Positions 1 to 8,000 of a stretch of DNA of 16,320 nt are shown here, in pieces (the first letter of the stretch is position 1; the number at the start of each line of letters is the position of its first letter). The notes below the pieces were generated by a model, which did not search any database, was not told the DNA's origin, and saw nothing but the letters and a program-made list of their open reading frames with translations. The position numbers were made by a program, and so were the translations under genes. The DNA is from DATKDU01 sp035512595. Its GTDB lineage: Bacteria; Planctomycetota; Planctomycetia; Pirellulales; Pirellulaceae. The stretch is taken from the NCBI GenBank assembly GCA_035512595.1, contig DATKDU010000491.1, positions 1 to 16,320 on the forward strand. The letters are read 5' to 3'.

Positions 1-19
1 AGCGAGTCGATGACTCGTG

Positions 20-376
20 TCACGGCGATCGGCTTGATGCTGCGACGGCTAGCACCTCCCGAACCGTTACCCACATTCCATTACCGGGCAGCGTGCTAGC
101 TGCGTTTTTCCTCTGCAAACTTTTCGGATAGCCTCTTAGTCTACGTAGAGCAGCGATTTTGGCCTCATGCTTGAGGAAGACAGCCCTTTCCTTCGCATTC
201 GACTCGGGGTTGTGGTTCTGGGCGGCGCGAAGTGAGCTGATTCTTCCGTCACGTACGGCCAGCGCTGCCTTGAGTAGCTTTTCTCGGTTAGCTCCACGGG
301 CAATCAGGCGCCGTAAATCCTCTTCCTTGCGGCGAAGGCTAAGCTTTTTCTTTAGTTGACCCGGAAGACCAGCCAT
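20..376 (-). CDS. small basic hypothetical protein, downstream of the esterase gene
   Basis: This is a 118-residue protein of unknown function. The first 55 residues are strongly basic and probably helical (QLKKKLSLRRKEEDLRRL, then RGANREKLLKAALAVRDGRI), with no signal peptide, membrane segment or cysteines, so it is probably cytoplasmic and could bind nucleic acid or another protein. I chose the ATG at 376 over an in-frame TTG at 385 because GGGGAG and GGGAG stretches lie just upstream of it. The esterase stop codon is only 18 bases upstream on the same strand, so the two genes are probably co-transcribed, and this spacing is the best evidence that the gene is real. The last 25 residues lose the charged pattern, so the C-terminus may be less conserved. 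I recognise only a resemblance to uncharacterised small planctomycete proteins. Confidence 0.55.
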   Translation of the reverse strand: MAGLPGQLKKKLSLRRKEEDLRRLIARGANREKLLKAALAVRDGRISSLRAAQNHNPESNAKERAVFLKHEAKIAALRRLRGYPKSLQRKNAASTLPGNGMWVTVREVLAVAASSRSP

Positions 377-394
377 GACTCCCAATTCTCCCCT

Positions 395-1282
395 TTAGTG
401 CACGAACCCCCGATTCTTCAGCCACGCCAGGCACGCGTCGCTCCAGCCGCTCGTTCCGGGCGTGTCCTTCGCCAGGCCCAGCCCGTGCCTCCCCTTCTCG
501 TAGATGTGCAACTCCGCCGGCACGTTGTTCGCGATGAGAGCCGAGTAAAACGCGACGCTGTTCTGCGGCGGCACTCCCTTGTCCTCGGTCGTGTGCCAGA
601 GGAAGCACGGCGGCGTCTCCTTGGTGACTTGCTTCTCGCTCGACATCGAGTCGATCAGGTCTTTGCTGGCATTTTTGCCGAGCAGGTTCGTCTGCGAGCC
701 CTTGTGCGTCACCCCCTCGGCATCGAACACAATCACTGGGTAACACAGCACGCCGAAGTCCGGGCGGCAGGAAACTTTTTCGAGCGGGTCGTCGGCGTCG
801 CTCTTGCCGGCGTCGAAGTGGGTCAGGGCGCTCGACGTCAAATGCCCGCCGGCGGAGAAGCCAAGGATGCCGATCTTGCTCGGCTCGACGCCGAATTCCT
901 TGGCTCGCGCGCGGACCGTGCGAATCGCCCGCTGCGCGTCCTGGAGCGGAGCCGGATGGCCGTACCCCTTGTTGCGATGTCGATAGTCGCAGATGAAGGC
1001 GGCAATGCCGTGGTCATTCAGCCAGCGGCCGATCTGATGCCCCTCGTGATCCATCGCCAGGTTTCCGTAGCCGCCACCGGGGCAGACGACAATGCCGCAG
1101 CCGTTGGCCTTGTCCTTCTCCGGCAGATAGATGATCAGCGTCGGCTTGTCTTTGGCTTCGGTTCCCAGTGCGCCTGGAGCGCCGTCCGGCCAGAGCAGCT
1201 CGGTCTTGGGCTCGGCGGCGAGCAGCGAACCGCCAAGGAGGAACGGAAGCAGCATGGCGCGACTAAGGTGACGTAGAAGCAT
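395..1282 (-). CDS. secreted alpha/beta-hydrolase, acetylesterase / BD-FAE-like
   Basis: This 295-residue protein is a predicted exported serine esterase of the alpha/beta-hydrolase fold, of the type often annotated as acetylxylan esterase or endo-1,4-beta-xylanase B. Residues 1-23 form a signal peptide (basic start, LLPFLLGGSLLAA). The oxyanion region is CPGGGYG at 67-73. The nucleophile elbow is GFSAGG with Ser143. The probable acid is Asp234 (TTEDKGVPPQNS) and the probable base His266 (GRHGLGL), so the triad looks complete and the length is normal. By family it would remove acetyl or other ester groups from plant or algal polysaccharides in the periplasm or outside; the true substrate cannot be read from sequence. 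No clear Shine-Dalgarno precedes the ATG. Its leader abuts the repeat island that starts at 1296, and the small gene at 20-376 follows in the same transcript. Confidence 0.9.
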   Translation of the reverse strand: MLLRHLSRAMLLPFLLGGSLLAAEPKTELLWPDGAPGALGTEAKDKPTLIIYLPEKDKANGCGIVVCPGGGYGNLAMDHEGHQIGRWLNDHGIAAFICDYRHRNKGYGHPAPLQDAQRAIRTVRARAKEFGVEPSKIGILGFSAGGHLTSSALTHFDAGKSDADDPLEKVSCRPDFGVLCYPVIVFDAEGVTHKGSQTNLLGKNASKDLIDSMSSEKQVTKETPPCFLWHTTEDKGVPPQNSVAFYSALIANNVPAELHIYEKGRHGLGLAKDTPGTSGWSDACLAWLKNRGFVH

Positions 1283-1295
1283 GATTCGAGGAGAT

Positions 1296-1473
1296 GACAG
1301 GAAAATGGGGGACAGGAAAATGGGGGACAGGAAAATGGGAATCCAATCGGTATGAGCATAGGCGTTCTTGGGGCGATACGAAAAGCCCCGATGGGGTGTT
1401 CGGCTCCATTGGAGCGCCGACCAGTCGGAAGAGCCGTTTCCCTCCCCATTTTCCTGTCCCTCATTTTCCTGTC
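1296..1473. repeat. inverted-repeat island built of GACAGGAAAATGGGG units
   Basis: Three direct copies of a 15-bp unit, GACAGGAAAATGGGG, run from 1296 to 1339 (the third ends GGGA). Two copies in reverse complement lie at 1444-1458 and 1459-1473. The 104-bp core between the arms holds short hairpins, for example GGGGC at 1370-1374 with GCCCC at 1385-1389, and GCTCC-ATT-GGAGC at 1403-1415. A shorter island of the same family lies at 14531-14601. The arrangement resembles a non-autonomous MITE or REP-like element, but no target-site duplication is evident. It fills most of the 284-bp space between the divergent esterase and dioxygenase genes. Confidence 0.8.
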
Positions 1474-1504
1474 CGATCCTTCCTTACTCGACCACACCAG
1501 TTGT

Positions 1505-1518
1505 TGCAAAAGTTTGCA
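1505..1518. promoter_or_regulatory. palindrome upstream of the dioxygenase gene
   Basis: TGCAAA-AG-TTTGCA is a perfect 6-2-6 inverted repeat 48 bases before the dioxygenase start, in an AT-richer stretch than its surroundings. It could be an operator for a dimeric regulator, but no regulator gene is adjacent and one palindrome of this size can arise by chance. Confidence 0.2.
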
Positions 1519-1566
1519 GACATTACCGTGGCAGAAAGCCATCCCAACCTTCCAAACCAGTTTGCC

Positions 1567-2460
1567 ATGCCAACCGCGACCGACCTTTCCACTTGCCACG
1601 ATCTCGTCGGCGACTTGCTTTCGCTCCCCAAGTCGCGCGACGAGTGGGAAAAGTATAAACTCACCGACGAGCAAGTCGCCTTTTACCATGAGCAAGGGTA
1701 TCTGACTGGCGTCCGCATCCTCACCGACGAGCAGATCGAGAAGCTGCGGGCGGAGCTGGCCAACTTCTTCGATCCCAAGCATGAAGGTCACGAGTTGTGG
1801 TACGAGTACCACACCAACGAATCCAACCGGCCCGACACGATCCTGTTCCATGCCCTCGGCGCATGGCGGATCACGCCGGGATTTCACGACATCCTCTGGC
1901 ACCCGGCATTCACCGTCGCCGCCAGCCAACTGCTCGGCGGGGCGGTCCGCTTCTGGCACGACCAGCTCTTTTGCAAGCCCGCCAAACATGGCGGCGTCGT
2001 CGCCTGGCATCAGGATTATTCGTACTGGACCCGCAGCAAGCCCATGCAGCACCTCACTTGCTGGATCGGCCTCGACGACAGCACGCGGGACAACGGCTGC
2101 GTCCACTACGTCCCCGGCAGCCATAAGTGGACCCTGCTGCCGATCACCGGCCTGGCGGGCAACATGGACGCCATCCGAGAAGTGCTCAACGACGAACAGT
2201 GGGCCCAGTTCCAGAAGCCGGTCGCCATCGAACTGAAAAAGGGGGAATGCTCGTTCCACCATCCGCTGATGGTCCACGGCAGCTTCGAGAACCGCACCGA
2301 CCGCCCGCGGCGAGCGACGGTGATCAACGTCTTCAAGGACGGCACCGCCAGCGACAGCGACCAGCCGCTTCTCACCGGAGTGCCGGTGGTGCCCAAGGGG
2401 GAGAGAATCGGCGGGCAGTTTTTCCCGCTGCTGTTTGCGGGGCTCGATCAGGTGGATTGA
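1567..2460 (+). CDS. phytanoyl-CoA dioxygenase (PhyH) family protein
   Basis: This 297-residue protein is a predicted cytoplasmic non-haem Fe(II)/2-oxoglutarate-dependent oxygenase. The metal triad is visible as His148 and Asp150 in WHQDYSYW and His237 in HPLMVHGSFEN. Arg248, eleven residues after the distal histidine, is placed like the 2-oxoglutarate-binding arginine of the family. The segment GCVHYVPGSHKW (177-188) is also characteristic. Members hydroxylate varied small molecules and lipids; the substrate here is unknown, and nothing nearby points to a pathway. The frame stays open upstream to 1294, but that stretch translates the 15-bp repeat (MTGKWGTGKWG), so I use the ATG at 1567; a GTG at 1528 is possible. 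No strong Shine-Dalgarno is seen. The 3' end overlaps the convergent Uma2 gene by 13 bases. Confidence 0.9.
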   Translation: MPTATDLSTCHDLVGDLLSLPKSRDEWEKYKLTDEQVAFYHEQGYLTGVRILTDEQIEKLRAELANFFDPKHEGHELWYEYHTNESNRPDTILFHALGAWRITPGFHDILWHPAFTVAASQLLGGAVRFWHDQLFCKPAKHGGVVAWHQDYSYWTRSKPMQHLTCWIGLDDSTRDNGCVHYVPGSHKWTLLPITGLAGNMDAIREVLNDEQWAQFQKPVAIELKKGECSFHHPLMVHGSFENRTDRPRRATVINVFKDGTASDSDQPLLTGVPVVPKGERIGGQFFPLLFAGLDQVD

Positions 2461-3203
2461 TCGGGCTTCTGCCCCAGTGCCGCTTGAAGCTGCGCGACGA
2501 ACTGCGCGTGCTCGGGAGATGCCAAGCCTCGCTCCAGTGCTTCCAGAAGGCGGCGATGGTCCTTCGCCAACAGCACCTGAGGATCGAGCCAAAGCCCAGG
2601 GAAGGTACGGCTCTTAAGCAAACCGGCGACATCAGGGAGCAGCGGCACAAAGGCACCCTCGCTCGCGACGAACCAATCAAGCGCGCCATCCAAGGTGCGC
2701 CAAATCAGGTATTCGCGCACTCCTGCTTCTTCATAAGCAAGTTTTTTGCCGTGCAAGTCGAGACTGACGCTGGACGCCGCGACTTCCACGATCAGATCGG
2801 GCGGCCCTTCGAGATAGTCGTCGCTGGCAATCTTGGTCTTTCCTCCCGCCGCGAAGGGAAGAAAGAGGCATAGGTCGGGTTGCGGAAGATTCTTTTCGTC
2901 CAAACGAACCGTCGGCGCATCCCCTGCCTCAACGCCCGGAGTGCTGATCAAGTAACTCCCTAACCATGTGCTGAGCAGCAGGTGAGGATTGCCATGCGCC
3001 GAGTAACGTAGCGCTGGAGGCACGAAGACAACTCCGTCGATCAACTCCGCTCGCTTTAGCCCCGGCATCGCCTCCCACCGCCGCTCAAATTCATGGCGGT
3101 CCATGACGTCACCGCTTTCCAGCGGCGGCACGCGCTGCGCAGCGCCGACGGGCGGTGGCGAGAACGTCGAAGGACCAGTGATGGAAGTATCAATCGTGTC
3201 CAT
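2448..3203 (-). CDS. Uma2 family (DUF820) PD-(D/E)XK-fold protein
   Basis: This 251-residue protein belongs to the Uma2 family, a restriction-endonuclease-like fold present in many copies in planctomycete and cyanobacterial genomes. Its biological role is not established. Visible motifs are RAELIDGVVF with Glu53, QPDLCLF with Asp110, and the core PPDLIVEVAASS (Asp136, Glu140) followed by DLHGKKLAYEEAGVREYLIW with Lys153/154. The set matches the expected D-(E)xK catalytic pattern, so the active site looks intact. The N-terminal PPLESGDV and EFERRWEAMPGLKRAE and the C-terminal FPGLWLDPQVLL are typical of the planctomycete subgroup. I prefer the ATG at 3203 to a GTG at 3221. The gene stands alone, convergent with the dioxygenase gene (13-base overlap) and divergent from the DUF1028 gene. 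It has no methylase or toxin-like partner, so a restriction role is not indicated. Confidence 0.9.
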   Translation of the reverse strand: MDTIDTSITGPSTFSPPPVGAAQRVPPLESGDVMDRHEFERRWEAMPGLKRAELIDGVVFVPPALRYSAHGNPHLLLSTWLGSYLISTPGVEAGDAPTVRLDEKNLPQPDLCLFLPFAAGGKTKIASDDYLEGPPDLIVEVAASSVSLDLHGKKLAYEEAGVREYLIWRTLDGALDWFVASEGAFVPLLPDVAGLLKSRTFPGLWLDPQVLLAKDHRRLLEALERGLASPEHAQFVAQLQAALGQKPDQST

Positions 3204-3327
3204 GTTCAACCCGCAGCACACGAGGAGTTTTCTTCCCGCGATTATACCTCCGCTGACTTGCGGCAGGCACCCTCAAAGCGCCAGAATGATCGGCTTTCAA
3301 CCCCTCTAACCGACTCGGAAATGCCGC

Positions 3328-4125
3328 ATGTTTACGTTCCGCGTGATCGCACGTTCCGCTTTGTGGATTTCGGCCTTGATGATAGCAAGCGCTGCAATGA
3401 CCGCCCGCGCCGCCGACCCGCCCATCACCGCCACCTTCTCCATCGTCGCCGTCGATCCGGAAAGCGGCGTTTGCGGCGCCGCGGTCGCCAGCAAGTATCC
3501 GGCAGTCGGCAAAGTCGTGCCGTACGTGCGCGGCGGCGTCGGTGCGCTGTGTACGCAGCACTGGCACGTGCCCAAGTGGGGCGAGCCGGCCCTTGATCTG
3601 CTCGCGGAAGGAAAACGGCCCGAAGAAGTGCTCCTGCACTTCCTCAAGGATGATCCGCAGGCCGAACTGCGACAACTTGCCATCGTGGACATGCAGGGGC
3701 GAATTGCCGTTCACAATCCGACGGCAGCGCCGAAAGGAAGCGAATACTGGGGAGCGATGACCGGAAAGTTTTATTCCTGCCAGGGAAACACACTCACGGG
3801 CCGCGAGGTCGTTGTCGCCATGGCCACAGCGTACGAATCGACCGAGGGAAGCGTCGCCGACCGGTTGCTGGCGGCGCTGATTGCCGGCGATTGTGCCGGC
3901 GGGGATCATCGCGGGCGGTTGGCCGCCGGCATTCGCGTCGCCAAGAAGGGAGTCGATGGCAATTGGCTGGAGCTCGACGTGGATCAAAGCGACGACGCGG
4001 TCATCGAACTCGCCAAGAAATATGCCGAGCTTGAGCACGCGGCCAAAGGCGCATGGCGGGGCGGCCAACTGCCGTTCGTCCATCCGTGCCCCGATCGGGC
4101 CGCTGCCAAATCGCCCGTCAAATAA
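3328..4125 (+). CDS. exported DUF1028 family protein
   Basis: This 265-residue protein matches the DUF1028 family, thought to have an Ntn-hydrolase-like fold but without a settled reaction. A signal peptide covers about residues 1-29 (hydrophobic ALWISALMIASAA, then a TARAA cleavage region), so it should act in the periplasm or outside. The mature start carries the family signature TFSIVAVDPESGVCGAAVAS from Thr36. Other signatures are CQGNTLTG at 151-158 and AGGDHRGRLAAGI at 190-202. If it is an N-terminal-nucleophile hydrolase, exposing a catalytic Thr or Ser would need processing close to Thr36, beyond the signal cleavage; this is inference. The 102-base gap before it is shared with the divergent Uma2 gene. 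The ATG at 3328 has no strong Shine-Dalgarno. A hairpin repeat follows 28 bases after the stop. Confidence 0.88.
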   Translation: MFTFRVIARSALWISALMIASAAMTARAADPPITATFSIVAVDPESGVCGAAVASKYPAVGKVVPYVRGGVGALCTQHWHVPKWGEPALDLLAEGKRPEEVLLHFLKDDPQAELRQLAIVDMQGRIAVHNPTAAPKGSEYWGAMTGKFYSCQGNTLTGREVVVAMATAYESTEGSVADRLLAALIAGDCAGGDHRGRLAAGIRVAKKGVDGNWLELDVDQSDDAVIELAKKYAELEHAAKGAWRGGQLPFVHPCPDRAAAKSPVK

Positions 4126-4153
4126 GCCGGCTCAGCGGCAATTTGGCCGATAT

Positions 4154-4226
4154 GTAGAACGGAATTCATTCCGTTTGAGAGAACTCGAGTTTGCGGGAGT
4201 ACAGAACGGATTGAAATCCGTTCTAC
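4154..4226. repeat. nested double-hairpin repeat, possible terminator
   Basis: Two near-identical hairpins sit side by side: AACGGAAT-TC-ATTCCGTT at 4158-4175 and AGAACGGATT-GA-AATCCGTTCT at 4203-4224. The outer arms also match each other: GTAGAACGG at 4154-4162 is the exact reverse complement of CCGTTCTAC at 4218-4226. The 73-bp unit can therefore fold either as two small hairpins or as one long one. It lies just after the DUF1028 stop and could act as a terminator. There is no T-run after the second stem, so intrinsic termination is not certain. Confidence 0.7.
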
Positions 4227-4425
4227 TTAATGGCGTAACGGTCCGCCCGCCGCCGACCATCTGCTGTCAGCCGCCGGGCGGCACGATGATTGCAGTCGGC
4301 CACGCGCGGTCATTAAGATAGAGGAGTCCATCGCTGGGCGGTTGTTCCTGGGGGCGAGCGTCGGCATAGCCGGCAGCAGACCCTCGCCGCATGCCCGGCT
4401 TTCCCGCCTCGCCAATCCCGCCTGC
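4227..4425. other. GC-rich spacer without a confident gene
   Basis: This 199-base stretch precedes the sigma factor start. It is open in the sigma frame from a TTG at 4342, and also in minus-strand frames, but none of these translations shows a recognisable domain or a ribosome binding site. It may hold the promoter and a long leader of the sigma operon. I could not pick out a convincing -35/-10 pair. An N-terminal extension of the sigma factor from the TTG cannot be excluded. Confidence 0.4.
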
Positions 4426-5073
4426 ATGAAGCGCCCGCCCCCAGCCCGTGCCATCCAAGCTGGTCATGCCGTTTCGCATGCCGCGGCTGCGTTTGACAGT
4501 CATTCGGACGGGACGGAGTTGACTGCCGACGGGCATCAGGCACTGGTCCTCAATTCCCAGCGCGGCGACAAGAAAGCATTCGCAGCACTGGTGGAGATCT
4601 ACCAGCAGACGGTCTATGGATTTTTACGCGCCCGCTTGATCGAACCGGCCGATGCCGAGGACCTGACGCAGGAAGTTTTTCTGCGGCTGTACTTGGGCCG
4701 CGAGAAACTGTCGCGAGCGCGGGCCATCGGTTCGTGGCTGGTGGGCATCGCCCGCAACGTCCTTCGCGAGCACGTGAAGAAGCATCATCGGCGGCGGGAA
4801 GTGGCCTGGACCGAGTTATGCCTCGAGCTGGATGATCTGGTGAGAGAGCACCATCACGTCGAGCACGACGCCTTGCACCATCTGCCCGGCTGCCTCGAAT
4901 CGCTGGGGCAATCGGCCCGGCAGGCGATCGACCTGAGATACAGTTCCTCGCTCAAGTGGTCCCAGGTGGGTGAGCGTCTGAAGCGCAGCGAAGGGGCTGT
5001 AAAACTCCTGGTCCATCGCGCCCGGCAGGCCCTGAAAAACTGCCTCGATCGGAAGATGAAGCCCCCCACATGA
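4426..5073 (+). CDS. ECF-type RNA polymerase sigma factor
   Basis: This 215-residue protein is a sigma-70 family factor with only regions 2 and 4. Region 2 spans about 49-122, with AFAALVEIYQQTVYGFLRAR, the core-binding DAEDLTQEVFLRLY, and the -10-recognition part SWLVGIARNVLREHVKK. Region 4 spans about 153-207, with helix-turn-helix LKWSQVGERLKRSEGAVKLL. It should direct RNA polymerase to a small set of promoters. The first 40 residues are poorly ordered and unusual for the class, and no Shine-Dalgarno precedes the ATG at 4426, so the true start may differ. Its TGA overlaps the ATG of the next gene (ATGA at 5070-5073), implying translational coupling. The next protein has an anti-sigma-like N-terminus and a single membrane span, so it is the likely regulator of this factor. 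Confidence 0.92.
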   Translation: MKRPPPARAIQAGHAVSHAAAAFDSHSDGTELTADGHQALVLNSQRGDKKAFAALVEIYQQTVYGFLRARLIEPADAEDLTQEVFLRLYLGREKLSRARAIGSWLVGIARNVLREHVKKHHRRREVAWTELCLELDDLVREHHHVEHDALHHLPGCLESLGQSARQAIDLRYSSSLKWSQVGERLKRSEGAVKLLVHRARQALKNCLDRKMKPPT

Positions 5074-8000
5074 CCGACCAGGACCTGCTGGCCGCCCTGG
5101 CCGAAAAAACTCCCGACGAGCTCTCCGAGGCCCAGATCGATTATCTGCGGCGGCGGCTGGCCGAATCGGCCGAACTGCGGGAGGCTCTTCTCGGGCAGGT
5201 GCATTTGGAGGCTTACCTGGCCGCTGCACTGGGGCGCGTCAACTTCTCCACCGAAGACATCCTCAAGCGGGCCGAGGAGCATCGCCGGCCGCAGTCGGGC
5301 GCGGCGGCTCTCTACCTCGGCATTCCCCTCGTGCTGCTGGCGCTCGTGGGAATGCTGTTTCTCTTTCGCGAGGCGATTTGGGGACGCCGCGAGCCAGTGG
5401 TGGCAAAGGTTCCCAGTAAAGTTGTGGACTCGACGAAGGGAAATGAAGCCCAGAAAGATGAGACGGCCGCGGACAAACAGGGTGATGCTCCTGCGGTTGT
5501 TGAAGACAAAGCAGCGCCGGTCCAAAGCGACGCAACGGCCAGGCCCCCAGCAGCGAGCGACCCCGATTCCGCAGCCAAGGAGAACGCGGTCGCCCCTGCT
5601 CCACCTTCAGCACCCACTGTTCCCTGGCAGCAGGTTCTAGCCCAAGAAGAGAACCTTCCCGCGTTTGAAGAGGTCGCCTTTCGCTCGTTCGATCTAGCGC
5701 GGCAATTGCCGCGGCGGACCGATCTTTTGGCCTGGTTCGAAGCGGTCCCCGGCCACAACCACCGAATCACGGAAGTGGATACGCCGCGTGGCAAATGCGG
5801 CCAGCTTGAAGGGCTCGCCCGGCTCAAGTCGCCGTGGACTGCCGACTCGGCACTCAAGTTGTCGCTGGAAAATTACAACCGGCTCCAGTTGCACTTTTAC
5901 CGCGGCAATGAAGGGATCACGCTCGTTTATTACGAAGACTTGCAATATCGCTGGGCCGCTTACGCAACGACGCGGCAGCCCGGCAAGGCGCGGCCGCAGG
6001 CGCTGGCGATCACCGCCACCGACGACGACCGGGCGCGGCGCAGCGAGCTGCGCTTGGGGGGACCGATCGAAATCCGTCAGCGAGAGGGGGAGCTGATTCT
6101 CAGCCGCGGCAATATCGTGCTTCTCACCGCGCCGCTTTCCGGACCGCCGGACGATGTCTATTTCGATGGCCGCGTCGCCTTTCATGGACTGGAATTTGTG
6201 CGCACCGTCGGCGATCCGCAGCCGTTTCCATCGTCGCCGGTCGTGTTCGATACGTCGCGACCGGCTGAGCTCGCATGGACCAGCAGCAAGCCGGCCATCG
6301 CCCAGGCCGAGTCGCAACCCGACGGATCGCTCCGCCTGGCCGCCGACAAAGCCAAGGAACGTGCCGAGTGTTACGCGTTGCTCCCCGCCCGCGGGCTGTG
6401 CGAAGTGATCGTCGAGCTCGATGACGTGACTGCCGGCACGAGCGTCTACCTGGGAAACGATCAGGGCGCCCCATTTGAGGTGCTGCGGTTTCATCAGGAT
6501 CGCCGCACGAAGCAATTGGCCGCGCGGGTTCGCGGCAATGACGACACGCATGAAGAGCAGTTTGAGGAATATAAGGACAAGCCCGCGCCGCTCACAGGGA
6601 CACACTGTTTCGTGCGGATGCTGTATGGCGCTGGCAACTTTCGCTGGTGGCTCTCCAGCGACGGGCTGCACTGGGCGCAGCTCGAAATGGCCAGCGACGG
6701 GGTCCCGCCCAATCGCCGCTCGCTGGGTCTTCAAGTCGTCGCTAATCGCCCGGATACCCACCTGACGATCAAGCGGATTGTGATGCGCGAGCTCTCTGGC
6801 CTGTCGGCGCTCGCGCCGCAGGAACTGCGCGACCAGGCAACCGGCTTCCCGGAGGCCAAATCGCTTGGTGACTGGCTGGCTGCCGTCACGCCGCTGACGC
6901 CCGCGGAAATCGACGCGGCCGATTGGCGTCGTGCGTCTGCGATCCGCACGCTCGGCGGCGGTGCCAACCGCGATCTGGCGTATGCACTGCTCGAACTGCT
7001 GCTCGACGATGCCGCCGCACGCAACCTGCCGGTAAAGGAACAACTGGCGGCACTGAACGACGCGATGCTGCTCGTGACCGATCTCCGCGACGGACAGTCG
7101 ATGCGCGTGGGGCTTACCAGCCGCTACGCGCAACTGGGGCGCGAGGCGTGGGAGCGTGAAGGGCTGCCGCCCTGGACCACGATTCAATGGGCCGCGATGA
7201 GCGTTCCCCTGGTGACGCACATCCAGCAGCCGGCGCCGCTCGATACGAACTTGCGCTGGGAGCTGATTGACTCGGTAACGCGCCGCACGCCGGCGGAGAC
7301 GGCCGAGCTGTGCCGGCAACTCCGGTTTTTTCAGCTTCAGCAGCAAGTGCCGCTTTTGGACTGGGCTGAGTCGGTCGCGCGGCGCGAGGCGCCCGACGCA
7401 CCAGCGACAACGATCGCCCGGCTGAAAGACGGCTGGCGGCCGCTGCTCGTCGAGGAGGTCTCCAAGGAAACGTACAACGCGATGAACGACATTCGCTCGG
7501 TCGTCGAGAGCGAGGCGTGGGACGACGCGGGCCAGATGATCACGTCGCTGGCGGCCGATGCTACGGGTGTTGCTCCGTGGCCGGAGGACAAGGATCTGCT
7601 CGTTTCGCTGCCGGTGGCCGTGCAGATGACGCTCAAAAGTTACCCGCCGCTAAGGCAAACGGTTGAAACAAACTTCGCACCACTGGCGAAGCTCCGCATC
7701 GCACAGGCCATTGCCGCGGGCGATGCGGCGGCGGTGGAGTTGGCGGCGGTGCAGTTTGCCGGCACGGAGTCGGCGGCTGACGCACACCGCTGGCTGGGGG
7801 ACCAGGCACTGGCCAGCGGCTGGTTTACGCGGGCGATTGCTGAATACGAACGGGCCAGCGAGCTGGCGCCGGTGCTGGCGAGCGAGCTGGCGCCGCGCGT
7901 CCGTCTGGCGGCCGCCATGCTCGGCCGCGATGCGGGAGAGCCGGTAACGCAGAGCGTTCGCTTGGGGGAGACGACGCTTTCCAAGGAACAATTTGAAGCA

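Noticed and set aside
356..1276. A plus-strand open frame of about 306 codons opposite the esterase gene
   Set aside because: The minus strand has a signal peptide and a complete catalytic triad; the plus-strand translation has no motif.
1296..1339. Possible start of a CRISPR array, because of three direct repeats
   Set aside because: The 15-base units are contiguous with no spacers, the copies on the other side are inverted, and no cas gene is near.
1135..2592. A minus-strand open frame of about 485 codons spanning the repeat island and the dioxygenase gene
   Set aside because: It crosses an intergenic repeat (visible as repeated FSCPP units) and lies opposite a gene with an intact active site, so it is a shadow.
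2448..3203. The Uma2 protein as part of a restriction or defence system
   Set aside because: No methyltransferase, specificity or toxin-like gene is adjacent, and Uma2 proteins are numerous in planctomycete genomes without such partners.
4342..4425. A 28-residue N-terminal extension of the sigma factor from a TTG codon
   Set aside because: There is no ribosome binding site, the translation resembles no sigma factor, and an ATG is available at 4426. It is not fully excluded.
5694..7346. A minus-strand open frame of about 550 codons opposite the giant anti-sigma-like gene
   Set aside because: Low-complexity Arg-rich translation with no recognisable motif; it is explained by the codon bias of the plus-strand gene.
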